Source of the DNA: Bog-756 sp963833585
GTDB lineage: Bacteria > Actinomycetota > Acidimicrobiia > Acidimicrobiales > RAAP-2
Length of the DNA: 64,000 nt
Reading direction: 5' to 3'
Assembly (NCBI GenBank): GCA_963833585.1
Contig: CAWHYF010000006.1
Coordinates: 1,054,001 to 1,118,000, forward strand
The translations under genes and the position numbers were made by a program. The notes below the pieces were generated by a model, which was not told where the DNA came from, did no database searches, and saw nothing but the letters and a program-made list of their open reading frames with translations. Positions 23,934-32,578 of this stretch are shown here, in pieces (the stretch's first letter is position 1; every line of letters starts with the position of its first letter).

Positions 23934-25783
23934 TGCACCGTGTCCACGAAACTCACGTCGGGCTGGCTGAACTCCGACACCTGGATCTGCAAGGTGATCT
24001 GCCACGTGCCCACGATGGGCGGGTTCGGGCTGTTGACCAGGGCGAAACGGCCGACACCCACCTTCTTCATGTCGGTCTCGATGGGACCGACGTTCTGCGA
24101 CGGCAGGTTCAGGTAGAGGGACACGCTCTCGGCCATCTCGGCCGGCGAGCCACCGGCCCCGGTGAACTGCACGACGATGTTGTTGACCAGCGCCTGGTTC
24201 GGGGTGATCTGGAAGCTGAGCTTTCCGCCGTCGAAGGCCACCGTGCGGGTGAACGGCACTGGTCGGGGCGGCGCCGCGCCATTGGACGGAACCCCGTTGG
24301 CCAGAAGGGCGGTCACGCCCAGAATGCCCACGGCAACCAGGGCCTCGACCCGGGCCGTGGCCAGAAGCCGACGCCACCCGACGGCGCGATCCGACGGACG
24401 GACCGCCCCCCGTTCGGCGGCCCGCAGCCACGGGACCAGGAGGATCCGGTTGTAGCCGGCCACGACCAGCAGCAGGGCCACCGCCGCCAGCTTCACCAGC
24501 AACGTCTGCCCGTAGCCCGTCTCGAAGAGGTTGGCGATCGAACCGACCTCGGTGATCGCCAGGACGGTCCCGGCCACCAGGACCAGACCGATGGAGATCC
24601 CGCCCATCGTGGAGAACCGGTCGACCAGACCGATGGTTCCGGACAGGACGCTGTGGTCGTCGGGGTGCCCCGCACTCCACTCGCCGGGGGGCGCGGTGCG
24701 TTCGAGGAGGGCGGTCGAGGTTCCGCTTCCGGACGCCCCCTGGTACGGTGCCGTCCGAACTGCCCGGATCTCCGGATCGGGGACCGTCATCTCCCCGGCC
24801 CGACGGGCGGTCCGAACCCGATTGTGGAGCACCACCACCAGCCCGATCAGTCCCCCGAGCCACATGGCCGCAAACACCGCGTGCACCACGTCGGCCGGAG
24901 CGGACAGCCACCGCTCCGGGGAGACGATGGCGTGGCCGAACGCCACGAAGGCACCCGCCGAGAGCAGCATGCCGTAGAAGGCGGCGGCCTGACGAGCCGC
25001 CCCTCGGGCGAGACGGAGGGACGCCAGGCAACCGGCCAGCCCGAGGAGCTGGAGCACGCACTGGGTACCGAATCTTCCGCCCACCGCCTGGCTGATCACC
25101 ACCCAGTGCCCGAGCGCGGCCGGGCCGCCGCCGACGAGGTCCGTTTGGGCCGCGGCGGTCACCACCAGCCCGAGCACGCCCAGACCGGTGGACACGGTGC
25201 ACCAGCGGCCGAGCCGCCGGCGCTCGGCCCCCTCCGGAAGCAGAAAGGCCAGAAAGAAGGCCAGCCCTCCGGCAGCCAGGATCCCGACGTAGGTGAGGAA
25301 TTGACCGGCGCGATCGACCCAGGTGGCCGTCGAGGTGGGCTGCCGGGTGAGCGTGGCGATGGCGCCGGGACGAGCATTTCCCACCAGGAAGACGATCCCG
25401 CCGCTCACCACGTGCCCGTCCACCGATGTCACGGTGTAGTTGGCCACGTAGGCACCGGTGGGAAGCGAACGCGACAGTGGCGTCCGCAGGGTGGTCGGAG
25501 CGGGGTGGCCGTAACTCCCCAAACCGACCGACTGCCCGCTCGAGTTGAGGACCACCAGACCGTCACCGTCGGGTTTGACCGGCTGATCGAAGACGATGGT
25601 CACGCTGCGCGGCGGATGGGCCAATCGCTGACCCTGGGCCGGGAAACTCGAGACGACGGCGGCGTGGGCCCCGGCCGGGGCGGCCCAGGCCAGCGCCACC
25701 CCGATCATCAGGGTGGAGGCGAGCACCACCCGGCGCCCCCGTCGGACGCCGACACACGTTCGGCGAAACGTACCCCTCGTCAT
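23930..25783 (-). CDS. CopC-CopD fusion with C-terminal YtkA-like domain
   Basis: A 617-residue copper protein. A signal peptide ends at GA before HAAVVSSFPAQGQRL, giving the N-terminal His of a CopC copper site; the CopC domain closes with TSVDGHVVSGGIVFLVG. About eight membrane helices follow, matching CopD (residues 150-480). The last 120 residues form a beta-rich extracytoplasmic domain (VAFDGGKLSFQITPNQALVN) like YtkA/FixH. CopC is thought to hand copper to CopD for import across the membrane. The gene lies between a His-rich membrane protein (4-bp gap) and YcnI (4-bp overlap), so the three are one operon. Confidence 0.9.
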   Translation of the reverse strand: MTRGTFRRTCVGVRRGRRVVLASTLMIGVALAWAAPAGAHAAVVSSFPAQGQRLAHPPRSVTIVFDQPVKPDGDGLVVLNSSGQSVGLGSYGHPAPTTLRTPLSRSLPTGAYVANYTVTSVDGHVVSGGIVFLVGNARPGAIATLTRQPTSTATWVDRAGQFLTYVGILAAGGLAFFLAFLLPEGAERRRLGRWCTVSTGLGVLGLVVTAAAQTDLVGGGPAALGHWVVISQAVGGRFGTQCVLQLLGLAGCLASLRLARGAARQAAAFYGMLLSAGAFVAFGHAIVSPERWLSAPADVVHAVFAAMWLGGLIGLVVVLHNRVRTARRAGEMTVPDPEIRAVRTAPYQGASGSGTSTALLERTAPPGEWSAGHPDDHSVLSGTIGLVDRFSTMGGISIGLVLVAGTVLAITEVGSIANLFETGYGQTLLVKLAAVALLLVVAGYNRILLVPWLRAAERGAVRPSDRAVGWRRLLATARVEALVAVGILGVTALLANGVPSNGAAPPRPVPFTRTVAFDGGKLSFQITPNQALVNNIVVQFTGAGGSPAEMAESVSLYLNLPSQNVGPIETDMKKVGVGRFALVNSPNPPIVGTWQITLQIQVSEFSQPDVSFVDTVQ

Positions 25784-25787
25784 CCCG

Positions 25788-27062
25788 CTACTGCTGGCGG
25801 GTGCAGAAACCTATGGCATCGACCAGATCGGTGTTGCCGGGGCAGTACACATGCAGGTTGTCGTGGGAGAAGACTCCTTGTGGGCTCTCCCAACCCGGCA
25901 CCACCCAGGCATGCACCATCCACACGGTCTTCTTCATGAACACGCCGTGGACATCAGCGCACTCCTGTGGCGTCACGTTCTGGTCTGCCGCGAACGGTAC
26001 GGCTATCTCCCCGGCGTCGAATTTCACACAGACATTGGCGTGGCGGTGCCAATGGTCGTTGGGCCCGACGAATCCGGCCGGCGGCTGGGCCGTCAACGAC
26101 TCGTACATCACCCCGACGACGGGGGCGTTGTCAGCCGTACTGGCGTAGATCCAGGACGCCGGTTCCGAGGGATTGAACTGGCCGTCCAGCGAGGTGAGGT
26201 CGCTCGCTCCGACAATCTGGTAGTGGGCACCGACGCCCGGTGCCATGCCACCGGCCAAGATCATTCTCGCCGCCTTGGCCGCCGCCACCGTCGGGAACTT
26301 CTCGGCGGCAAGGAGTGCCTGGCTCAGCTGCTGGCTCATGATCGCCTGATCACCGGCCCCGAGGGGAACGAACGGCTTCAGCTCGGACTGCTCTGATGTG
26401 TTGCCGGCCAGGACCCGCTGGAACAATTTCGAGTTCTGACCGGGCACCGGAACGGTGGTCTTGATGGCCAGGGCCGCCGACGCCGACGCGAACGACTGGG
26501 GTGCGGCGGCTACCGGTGCCGCAGGGCTGGCGGTCGGTGTCGCCAGCAGGGCCGACGTCGTGACGAGGGCGATCGCCACCGGCACCACCGAGGTCAGGAC
26601 CAGGGTGGACGACGACCACCGTTTTCCCAATTCTGGATGGACGAGCGCCAGCAAGGCGGCCAGACATCCCAGCGCCGCCAGGGCCACGCCGACCCATACC
26701 ACCGCGCCGGGCACGGCCGGCACCGTACGGGCACCGATCCACACCGCCAGGGCACCACCACTCAAGGCCAGGGTGAGCCCGAGCACCGCGGGACGGGCTC
26801 TGACCAGGCAGGCCACCGCCAACGCGATCGCGCTCCAGCCGACCCCGATGGCAACCTCAGCCCGCCATCCATGGAGGTGGGAGGCGTTGGCCATCAACAG
26901 GACCGCGTCGCAGCCGAGTACCAAGGCCAGGCAGACCCCGATGGGGGAGAAGCGGCGCATCGGTTCCCGGTCTGCCGACCGGAGGGCCGGTGACGCCGCT
27001 CGCTCCACATCCGGCAGATCGCCGATGGACCCGCCACCGATGCGGTCGATGAGATCGGTCAT
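25788..27062 (-). CDS. Membrane protein with His/Cys-rich extracytoplasmic domain, copper operon
   Basis: A 424-residue protein I cannot name. It has about five membrane helices (residues 39-180), then an Ala/Pro linker and a 230-residue extracytoplasmic domain. That domain ends in a metal-binding-looking block: HWHRH at 337-341, Cys 345, Cys 368, His 372, His 384 in VWMVHAWVVPGWESP, His 400, His 404, Cys 407 and Cys 420. It is the first gene of the operon with CopC-CopD and YcnI (4 bp to the next gene), which argues for copper binding or delivery. Similar proteins occur in other actinobacteria, but I know of no described function. Confidence 0.75.
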   Translation of the reverse strand: MTDLIDRIGGGSIGDLPDVERAASPALRSADREPMRRFSPIGVCLALVLGCDAVLLMANASHLHGWRAEVAIGVGWSAIALAVACLVRARPAVLGLTLALSGGALAVWIGARTVPAVPGAVVWVGVALAALGCLAALLALVHPELGKRWSSSTLVLTSVVPVAIALVTTSALLATPTASPAAPVAAAPQSFASASAALAIKTTVPVPGQNSKLFQRVLAGNTSEQSELKPFVPLGAGDQAIMSQQLSQALLAAEKFPTVAAAKAARMILAGGMAPGVGAHYQIVGASDLTSLDGQFNPSEPASWIYASTADNAPVVGVMYESLTAQPPAGFVGPNDHWHRHANVCVKFDAGEIAVPFAADQNVTPQECADVHGVFMKKTVWMVHAWVVPGWESPQGVFSHDNLHVYCPGNTDLVDAIGFCTRQQ

Positions 27063-27284
27063 GGTTCGCCCTCCCCAAACTCGACGTGAGTCATCGGGCA
27101 GCGTAACCCCGATCGGCCCGGTCGGGTCGGGTGGAGTCCCGACAGCCCCGAGACCCTACGCCCCACCCGGTCTCTCCGGGTCCCCGCCGGGGCCGGTGGG
27201 GGAGGGGATCCCAGAGGCCGCCATCACCTGGGAGTCTCCGTCATTGGCCGGTGCCAGAGCGGGAAGCCACCTGCGTTGCCGGCC

Positions 27285-27464
27285 CTACTCGTCCTTCAGC
27301 ATCGATCGAATCTGCCGGTGAAGCTCGGGCCCGTCCTCATGTCCATGCACATCGACCGCGTGAGCACTCGCGGCGCGCACCACCTCCCCTTCCTCGCCGG
27401 CGATGGTGAGCGTACAGCCACTCTCACTCGGCATCTCTCTGCAGTCAGCCACTTTGCGTGTCAC
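27285..27464 (-). CDS. Small DUF1059-family protein
   Basis: A 59-residue protein, easily missed because of its size. It matches DUF1059 in layout: CREM near the start (residues 8-11), a second Cys at 17, an AxxHAVDVHGHED segment with conserved His at 35, 40 and 42, and a C-terminal helix ending MLKDE. Start is GTG 27464 with a perfect AAGGAGG 6 nt upstream. It follows the SnoaL-like gene by 43 bp in the TetR-controlled operon. Function unknown; the His/Cys set could bind a metal. Confidence 0.8.
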   Translation of the reverse strand: MTRKVADCREMPSESGCTLTIAGEEGEVVRAASAHAVDVHGHEDGPELHRQIRSMLKDE

Positions 27465-27507
27465 AGAAGCCCTCCTTGCTTGGGCCGATCACCGGCTCGA
27501 GGTTCAT

Positions 27508-27885
27508 TCATCCCTTCACGTACGACAGCTTTTCGGCGACCAGGCCGTCCCGGACACAGAACAGGTCGACCCCGCGAACGTGTCCGTGGTTCCATGTGTA
27601 GCGCCAGGTCTGGATGACGCGATCCCCGGCCACGACGGTCTGCTGCGGGTGGAAGGACGATTCCGGGTCATCGAAGATCGGGGACCAGGCCACCCGGATG
27701 GCCTGGCGGCCGACGTAGCGGGTGCCATCGGGTGGAGGATCCGTGCTTTCGAACACGCAGTCCGCAGTGGTGAGGGCGAGGGCAGCGTCAAGATCGTGGC
27801 GCGCCCATGCCTCACCAAACGCCCCGACGACCTCGCGGGGATCGGTCGTCCGCCGCGGGGACTCACCGTGCGTAATTGCTGGCAC
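27508..27885 (-). CDS. SnoaL-like / NTF2-fold protein
   Basis: A 125-residue cone-fold protein of the SnoaL/ketosteroid-isomerase group. Typical segments are VVGAFGEAWARHDLDAALAL, the central RYVGRQAIRVAW and the strands VVAGDRVIQTWRYTW. Members are isomerases, cyclases or ligand-binding proteins. Start GTG 27885 gives the usual length and overlaps the end of the cupin gene by 23 bp; longer in-frame starts run deep into that gene. Probably co-translated with the cupin. Confidence 0.8.
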   Translation of the reverse strand: MPAITHGESPRRTTDPREVVGAFGEAWARHDLDAALALTTADCVFESTDPPPDGTRYVGRQAIRVAWSPIFDDPESSFHPQQTVVAGDRVIQTWRYTWNHGHVRGVDLFCVRDGLVAEKLSYVKG

Positions 27886-28216
27886 CGAACCAGTCCACGG
27901 TGATGACCGGCTCGTCGCCGAGTACCCAGGCGTCGTGGCCGCTCGGGAGGGAGGTGATGTCACCCGGACCGGCCACGATCTCGGTCCCGTCGTCCATTCG
28001 GATCGCCAACTGCCCGGCGACGTGGTACTGAAAGTGAGGCGCCTCGCAGCTGGCGGTGCCGGCGATCGGTTTCACGTCGTTCGACCATCGCCATCCGGGT
28101 TCGAACACCAGCCGGCCGACCTCACCCCCACCGATCTCCACGATGTCCGCCCGGCCATTGGGAAACGTGCGGACTTGGTCGGGCGAGTCGCAGCTGCGAT
28201 GTTCCATCGGTTGCAT
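27863..28216 (-). CDS. Cupin-domain protein
   Basis: A 117-residue single-domain cupin. The strands GRLVFEPGWRWSNDVKP and HFQYHVAGQLAIRMDDG correspond to cupin motif 1, and GDITSLPSGHDAWVLGDEP to motif 2. A metal site is possible from the His residues. It is the first gene of a three-gene minus-strand operon (cupin, SnoaL-like, DUF1059) and is divergent from a TetR gene with a perfect 16-bp palindrome between them. The set could detoxify or modify a small molecule sensed by the TetR protein. Confidence 0.82.
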   Translation of the reverse strand: MQPMEHRSCDSPDQVRTFPNGRADIVEIGGGEVGRLVFEPGWRWSNDVKPIAGTASCEAPHFQYHVAGQLAIRMDDGTEIVAGPGDITSLPSGHDAWVLGDEPVITVDWFGASNYAR

Positions 28217-28268
28217 AGGACCGCCTCCTCAGTAGCGGGGAAGGAGCAAGCGTCGACTGTGGTAGTCT

Positions 28269-28284
28269 TACCTACTAGTAGGTA
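28269..28284. promoter_or_regulatory. TetR operator TACCTACTAGTAGGTA
   Basis: A perfect 16-bp palindrome, 22 bp before the TetR start and 53 bp before the divergent cupin start. Length, symmetry and position are those of a TetR-family operator controlling both directions. Confidence 0.8.
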
Positions 28285-28305
28285 GAAGTCAACGGTCAGG
28301 AACCG

Positions 28306-29022
28306 ATGTCGTTGCGATCCAGAGAGCAGCCCGAGCGCCCGACCGACACCCAGATCCTCGATGTGGCCGAGCGACTGGTGCAGACGCGTGGGTACAACGC
28401 GTTCAGCTACGCCGACATCGCCAACGAGCTGGAATTGACCAAGGCCGCCCTGCACTACCACTTCGCCGGAAAGGCTCAGCTGGGGGAGGCGCTCATCCTT
28501 CGTTACGCCGACCGGTTCCGCACGGCCCTGGACGCCCTCGATGCCTCGGGCCAGGGTGCGGCGTCCAAGCTCGATGGCTATGTCCGCCTCTACGCCGATG
28601 TCTTTCGAGACGGCAGATTCTGTTTGTGCGGCATGCTCGCAGCTGAATTCCCGACCCTTCCCCCGGCCATGCGGGACCAGGTGCTCGGCTTCTTCGATGT
28701 CAACGAGACCTGGCTGGCGCGCGTGCTGGCCCAGGGCCGGGACGACGGGACCTTCCGGTTCGACGGCTCGCCGGGCGAGTTGGCTCGCACCATCATCGGC
28801 GGGCTCGAGGGAGCTATGCTGCTCGCCCGGCCCTACGGCGACATCGCCAGATTCGAGGCCGCCGCTTCACATCTGGTCCGGGACCTCGTTGCCCAGCCCG
28901 ACCTTGCCCGCCCACTCGACGGTCTGGACCCCCCGGGACCCCGAGACTCGGTCAGACCGGAGGACGACGGTCGGGGATCACCTCCCCCTTCGTCGGAGTC
29001 GACGGCTCGGTCCGCGGGGTGA
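28306..29022 (+). CDS. TetR family transcriptional regulator
   Basis: A 238-residue TetR regulator. The DNA-binding domain has ILDVAERLVQTRGYNAFSYA and the recognition helix ELTKAALHYHF. The C-terminal domain, with FCLCGMLAAEFPTLP, matches the group that includes AcrR/YcdC-like repressors; the tail after about residue 205 is Pro/Asp/Ser-rich and probably disordered. It is divergent from the cupin-SnoaL-DUF1059 operon and most likely represses it and itself at the 16-bp palindrome. Confidence 0.92.
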   Translation: MSLRSREQPERPTDTQILDVAERLVQTRGYNAFSYADIANELELTKAALHYHFAGKAQLGEALILRYADRFRTALDALDASGQGAASKLDGYVRLYADVFRDGRFCLCGMLAAEFPTLPPAMRDQVLGFFDVNETWLARVLAQGRDDGTFRFDGSPGELARTIIGGLEGAMLLARPYGDIARFEAAASHLVRDLVAQPDLARPLDGLDPPGPRDSVRPEDDGRGSPPPSSESTARSAG

Positions 29023-29065
29023 GCCGGTGGGCACGCTTCCCCACGGGCCGCAGGTCCCCCGGTCG

Positions 29066-29071
29066 TAGGCT
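29066..29071 (+). promoter_or_regulatory. -10 box TAGGCT of a leaderless promoter
   Basis: TAGGCT ends 6 nt before ATG 29078, so transcription should start at the A of the start codon. No Shine-Dalgarno precedes the gene. Confidence 0.55.
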
Positions 29072-29077
29072 GACGGT

Positions 29078-29710
29078 ATGTACGTCGCAGCCGTCGATCG
29101 GAGCCTGGGCGAATCGGAGTGGCGCCCATTCGTCGAGGCGCAAGGGTTCGGTCACCTCGTTGCGCCGGGAAGGGAGTTGGACTATCCCGTGGTGGTACCG
29201 ACCCAGTTCGTCCTGTCCGGCGACGAGGTCCTCACCCACTTCGCCGGACCGAATCCGGTCTTCGCCGCTCTCCGCGCCCGACCTCGGGCGGTGCTCGCCG
29301 TCGGCGGCGACTGGGCCTTCATCCCTTCGGACTGGAAGGCCATCGACGAAGAAGATCCGGCAATGGGAATCCCGACGACCTACTACGCCGAGGTGCAGCT
29401 CCGAGGTCGGACGCAGGTTCGGCAAGAACCGTCCGAGGTCGCCGAAGTGCTCCGCCGTCAGCTCGCCGTCCTACAGCCCGACACGCCGGTCGCCGACCCC
29501 GAGGAGGCGCATCGGTCGAAATTACGCGGCATCAAGGCCGTCGTCCTCACCGTCGAGGACGTTGTGGGGAAATTCAAGTACGGCGGAAATGTCGACCAGG
29601 CCCACCGAATCTCAGTCATCGAGAAGCTCCGCGCCCGACGCGCCCCTGGTGACCTGGCCGCGGCCGGCCACGTCGCCCGACGTCTCCAGGTGACGCCAGA
29701 GATCCGCTAG
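29078..29710 (+). CDS. PaiB-like FMN-binding protein
   Basis: A 210-residue protein of the FMN-binding split-barrel family that includes PaiB (FMN-binding negative transcriptional regulator). It begins MYVAAVDR as in PaiB, has the barrel strands LSGDEVLTHFAGPNPVF, and the conserved near-C-terminal GKFKYGGNVDQAHR. PaiB in Bacillus affects sporulation and protease genes, but many homologues probably bind flavin or heme only. Leaderless start at 29078. The gene stands alone, 55 bp after the TetR gene. Confidence 0.87.
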   Translation: MYVAAVDRSLGESEWRPFVEAQGFGHLVAPGRELDYPVVVPTQFVLSGDEVLTHFAGPNPVFAALRARPRAVLAVGGDWAFIPSDWKAIDEEDPAMGIPTTYYAEVQLRGRTQVRQEPSEVAEVLRRQLAVLQPDTPVADPEEAHRSKLRGIKAVVLTVEDVVGKFKYGGNVDQAHRISVIEKLRARRAPGDLAAAGHVARRLQVTPEIR

Positions 29711-29753
29711 GGCAACGCGCCCTCGACCGACGGTTCGGGGCTCCGGTGGTGGA

Positions 29754-30692
29754 TCAGGACGGCTCGATCACGACTCGGATGGCTCCGCTCGTCTTGTCTC
29801 CGGCCACCTGGAAGGCCCGCGCCGCGTCTTCGATGGGGAAGCGGTGGGTGATGACGGTCCGGGCGATCTCTGGGTCCTCGGCCAGCATGGCGGCCGCATC
29901 TTCCATTTCCCGCCCACCCTTGTGGGCGCAGTAGCCGAGCGACGGAATGATCCGAGCCTCCTTGTTGAACAGCGGCATCCACTCCAGCGCCACCGTCCCC
30001 AAGTGAACGCCAAGAACGACGACCGTGCCGCCCGGAGCGACCAGATCGATCGAGCGGGTCAGACTCGCCGGCGTCCCAGCCGCCTCGATCACGACGTCGT
30101 AGACACCTGCCGCTCCAGCTCGGGCGCCAAGGCGCTCGCCCGCCTCCCGCTGGTGGGGATGGCGACCTTCCAGGGCCACGTCCTCGCCACCGAGGCGACG
30201 GGCGCCGGCGACGGCCAGCAACCCGAGGGCACCGGCACCGACGACTGCGACCCTCGTACCCGGGCCGGTCCCCGCCAGCCGTAACGCGTGCCACGAGACC
30301 GACGCCGGTTCCACGATCGACGCGTCGTGTACGTCGAGACCGGTGGGCACCTCCACGAGGCGCTCCGCCGGTACCCTGAACTGCTCGGCCATCCCTCCGT
30401 CGGCCGTGATCCCGAGGGCGCGTTGCCCGTGGGTCGGGCACAGGTTGTAAGTCCCTCGCAGACACTGGTCGCAGGTCATGCATCCGTAGATCGCCTCCAC
30501 CACGACGGGCGTCCCGTCCTCACGGAGGCCGGCGAGCTCGTGACCGAGGATGGAACGGCTCCCGAGTTGGATGTAGCTCAGATCCGAGCCGCAGACGCTC
30601 GTCGCCAGTATCTCGACGAGCACCCCGGTGCCGGGGGGTCCGTCGAGGTCGACCACGGTCACCCCGCCCTCGGCACTGCGGACCGCCTTCAC
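29754..30692 (-). CDS. Zinc-dependent alcohol dehydrogenase family protein
   Basis: A 312-residue medium-chain dehydrogenase. The catalytic zinc region is ATSVCGSDLSY with the downstream GHELAG; the structural zinc is bound by the four cysteines in YGCMTCDQCLRGTYNLC. The Rossmann loop is VAVVGAGALGLLAVAGARRLG. It oxidises an alcohol with NAD(P)+. It is somewhat short for the family (usually 330-350), mostly in the region after the Rossmann loop. It marks the left edge of the catabolic island. Confidence 0.87.
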   Translation of the reverse strand: MKAVRSAEGGVTVVDLDGPPGTGVLVEILATSVCGSDLSYIQLGSRSILGHELAGLREDGTPVVVEAIYGCMTCDQCLRGTYNLCPTHGQRALGITADGGMAEQFRVPAERLVEVPTGLDVHDASIVEPASVSWHALRLAGTGPGTRVAVVGAGALGLLAVAGARRLGGEDVALEGRHPHQREAGERLGARAGAAGVYDVVIEAAGTPASLTRSIDLVAPGGTVVVLGVHLGTVALEWMPLFNKEARIIPSLGYCAHKGGREMEDAAAMLAEDPEIARTVITHRFPIEDAARAFQVAGDKTSGAIRVVIEPS

Positions 30693-30834
30693 TCGTCGTT
30701 CTCCCCGGTCCCGTGGCCGTCACCGGTTCCGCGTCCCCCGCGAACCCCGTTGGTCGTGAATGACCGTCCCATCAGTTCGCGGTTGCCGTCAGACGGCTGC
30801 TGGCGCTCCATCGAGACATCCAGCCTGCTGGAGG

Positions 30835-31653
30835 TCACAGCCGAAGCCTCAACTCCCGCCGGCCCTCGAAATTCTCGTAGAGTTCGAGGACCGTGTGGGG
30901 ACCTGAAGCGCCGAGCAGGTTCTCTGCATTGGTTCGGAGATGGGCTCTCCAGTACTCCTCGGCCTCGGCGTCTCGCCGCTCTTCGAGGAGTTGGACGAAG
31001 CCCTCGTGCTCCACCAGCGCCGCCGCCCGGAGAGGATCGTGCTCCCGATCAGCATTGACCGCCGTCTCGTGGAGCCGGATCACCTCGTCGAGCAGCCGCG
31101 CCATCAGCGTGATGGTCTGGTTGCCGGCCAGCGTGACCACCAGCTGGTGGAAGTCAGCCTGGCTCTCCGCGAAGGCGACGGGATCGGAGAGGGAGCTGCG
31201 ACTGATCTCGAGTCCCCTCCGCAGTTGGACCATGTCCTCGTCATCCCAGGTCCGGGCCAAGAGCCCGGCAATCGGGGGTTCGAACATCATCCGAGCCTGG
31301 TACACGTCTTCCAGGGTGGTCTGATGGAGTTGGAGGAGGATTCCGACGGCACGGCCCGCGGCAGCCTCGTTCGGCAACTGCACGCGGGCACCGCTGGCCC
31401 CGCGGCGGACCTCGATCAGCGTCTCGGACTCGAGGATCCGCAGGGCCTCCCGGATGGTCGGCTTCGACACCCCGAAGCGCTCGATCAGCACCGCCGCAGA
31501 GGGCAACGACTCACCCTCCTTGAGTACCCCGGTGACGATGTCGCGCCTGATGTACTCGGCCACGACCTCGGCCATCTTCGGCAGGCGCAGAGGCCGGGCG
31601 AGTTGGCCGTACGAGTCCGCCGGGGCCCCTGCTTCCTCGGTTGCACCGGCCAC
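30835..31653 (-). CDS. GntR family regulator, FCD (FadR) type
   Basis: A 272-residue regulator. Residues about 25-95 are a GntR winged helix (EYIRRDIVTGVLKEGESLPS, then ERFGVSKPTIREALRILESE). The rest is an all-helical FCD ligand domain with metal-site residues around FHQLVVTLAGN and LDEVIRLHETAV. FCD regulators sense organic or fatty acids and control catabolic genes. It is divergent from the class II aldolase gene; an inverted repeat in the gap (31698-31708) recurs before the acyl-CoA dehydrogenase, so it may govern more than one operon. Confidence 0.9.
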   Translation of the reverse strand: MAGATEEAGAPADSYGQLARPLRLPKMAEVVAEYIRRDIVTGVLKEGESLPSAAVLIERFGVSKPTIREALRILESETLIEVRRGASGARVQLPNEAAAGRAVGILLQLHQTTLEDVYQARMMFEPPIAGLLARTWDDEDMVQLRRGLEISRSSLSDPVAFAESQADFHQLVVTLAGNQTITLMARLLDEVIRLHETAVNADREHDPLRAAALVEHEGFVQLLEERRDAEAEEYWRAHLRTNAENLLGASGPHTVLELYENFEGRRELRLRL

Positions 31654-31697
31654 GGGGGAAGCCTACCGTGCTCAGGCAGCCAGTAGACCATCCTAGA

Positions 31698-31708
31698 TAA
31701 CTACGTTA
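31698..31708. promoter_or_regulatory. Candidate GntR operator TAACTACGTTA
   Basis: TAAC-TAC-GTTA is an inverted repeat in the 110-bp region between the GntR gene and the class II aldolase gene. A 9-of-11 match, TAACTATGTTG, occurs at 34079-34089 between the Rieske dioxygenase and acyl-CoA dehydrogenase genes. Confidence 0.4.
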
Positions 31709-31763
31709 GCCTTCTGTGGGGCGGAACCCGGTACTCGGGCTGCCCAGTTGAAGGAGGTAGAGC

Positions 31764-32519
31764 GTGGACTCGTTGACCGTGCCGATCCGGCCACAGCCCT
31801 TCCCGGCCCTCGACGTCACCCCCCACCAGGAGCTGGCGCTCTTGGCCCGCATGCTGCATGCCGAGGGGTACGACGATCACCTGGCCGGTCACATCACCTG
31901 CCGGCAGGCCGACGGCACCTTCCTGGTGAATCCATTGGGGCTCAGTTGGGACGAACTCAGCGCCAGCGACGTGGCCACGATGGACGCCGAGGGCCACCAG
32001 ACCGAAGGTCCGTGGATGATCTCCCCGGCGGTGCAGCTCCACGTCGTGCTGCACCACCACCGGGACAATGCCGGGGTTGTGGTTCACAACCATCCACGCT
32101 GGGGGACGCTGTGGGCCGACAGCCACCGGATTCCGCCCATCTACGACCAGACCAGTGCCATGTACGGGGGGGAGATCGCCCTCGACGCGTCCTACCAAGG
32201 TCCGGTCAACCAGACCGCCAACGCCCTCGACGTCGTCGAGGCCCTGGGGGACGCCGACGTCGCCCTCATGGTGAACCACGGCGTGCTGGTCATCGGCAGG
32301 GACGTGAGAGAGGCGTATCTACGCGCCGCCGTCCTGGAATGGCGCAGCCGTCAAGCGTGGCACGTAGAGGCTCTCGGCTCCGGCGTGCCGATGCAGGAGG
32401 ATGCGGCAACGGCCTTCGGGACCATGATCGCCACCTCTGCGGCCAAGGGCAACTTCGACAACTGGTTCGCGGCTGCGGCTCGTCGGGTCATTCGGCAGGA
32501 CCCTGCGGTCCTCGACTAA
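31764..32519 (+). CDS. Class II aldolase/adducin family protein
   Basis: A 251-residue zinc enzyme of the class II aldolase/adducin family (fuculose-phosphate aldolase fold). Zinc ligands fit VVHNHPRWGTL (two His) and the later MVNHGVLVIGRD. Decarboxylases and aldolases of this family act on sugar phosphates or hydroxy-acids; here it probably serves a retro-aldol or decarboxylation step of the surrounding pathway. GTG 31764 has AAGGAGG upstream. Divergent from the GntR/FCD regulator and convergent with the Rieske dioxygenase. Confidence 0.87.
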   Translation: MDSLTVPIRPQPFPALDVTPHQELALLARMLHAEGYDDHLAGHITCRQADGTFLVNPLGLSWDELSASDVATMDAEGHQTEGPWMISPAVQLHVVLHHHRDNAGVVVHNHPRWGTLWADSHRIPPIYDQTSAMYGGEIALDASYQGPVNQTANALDVVEALGDADVALMVNHGVLVIGRDVREAYLRAAVLEWRSRQAWHVEALGSGVPMQEDAATAFGTMIATSAAKGNFDNWFAAAARRVIRQDPAVLD

Positions 32520-32578
32520 GAACGATCGGGCGGCACCGGTCCGCACGGGCAGGCGGGTAACCGGGATCCTCGTGTCAT

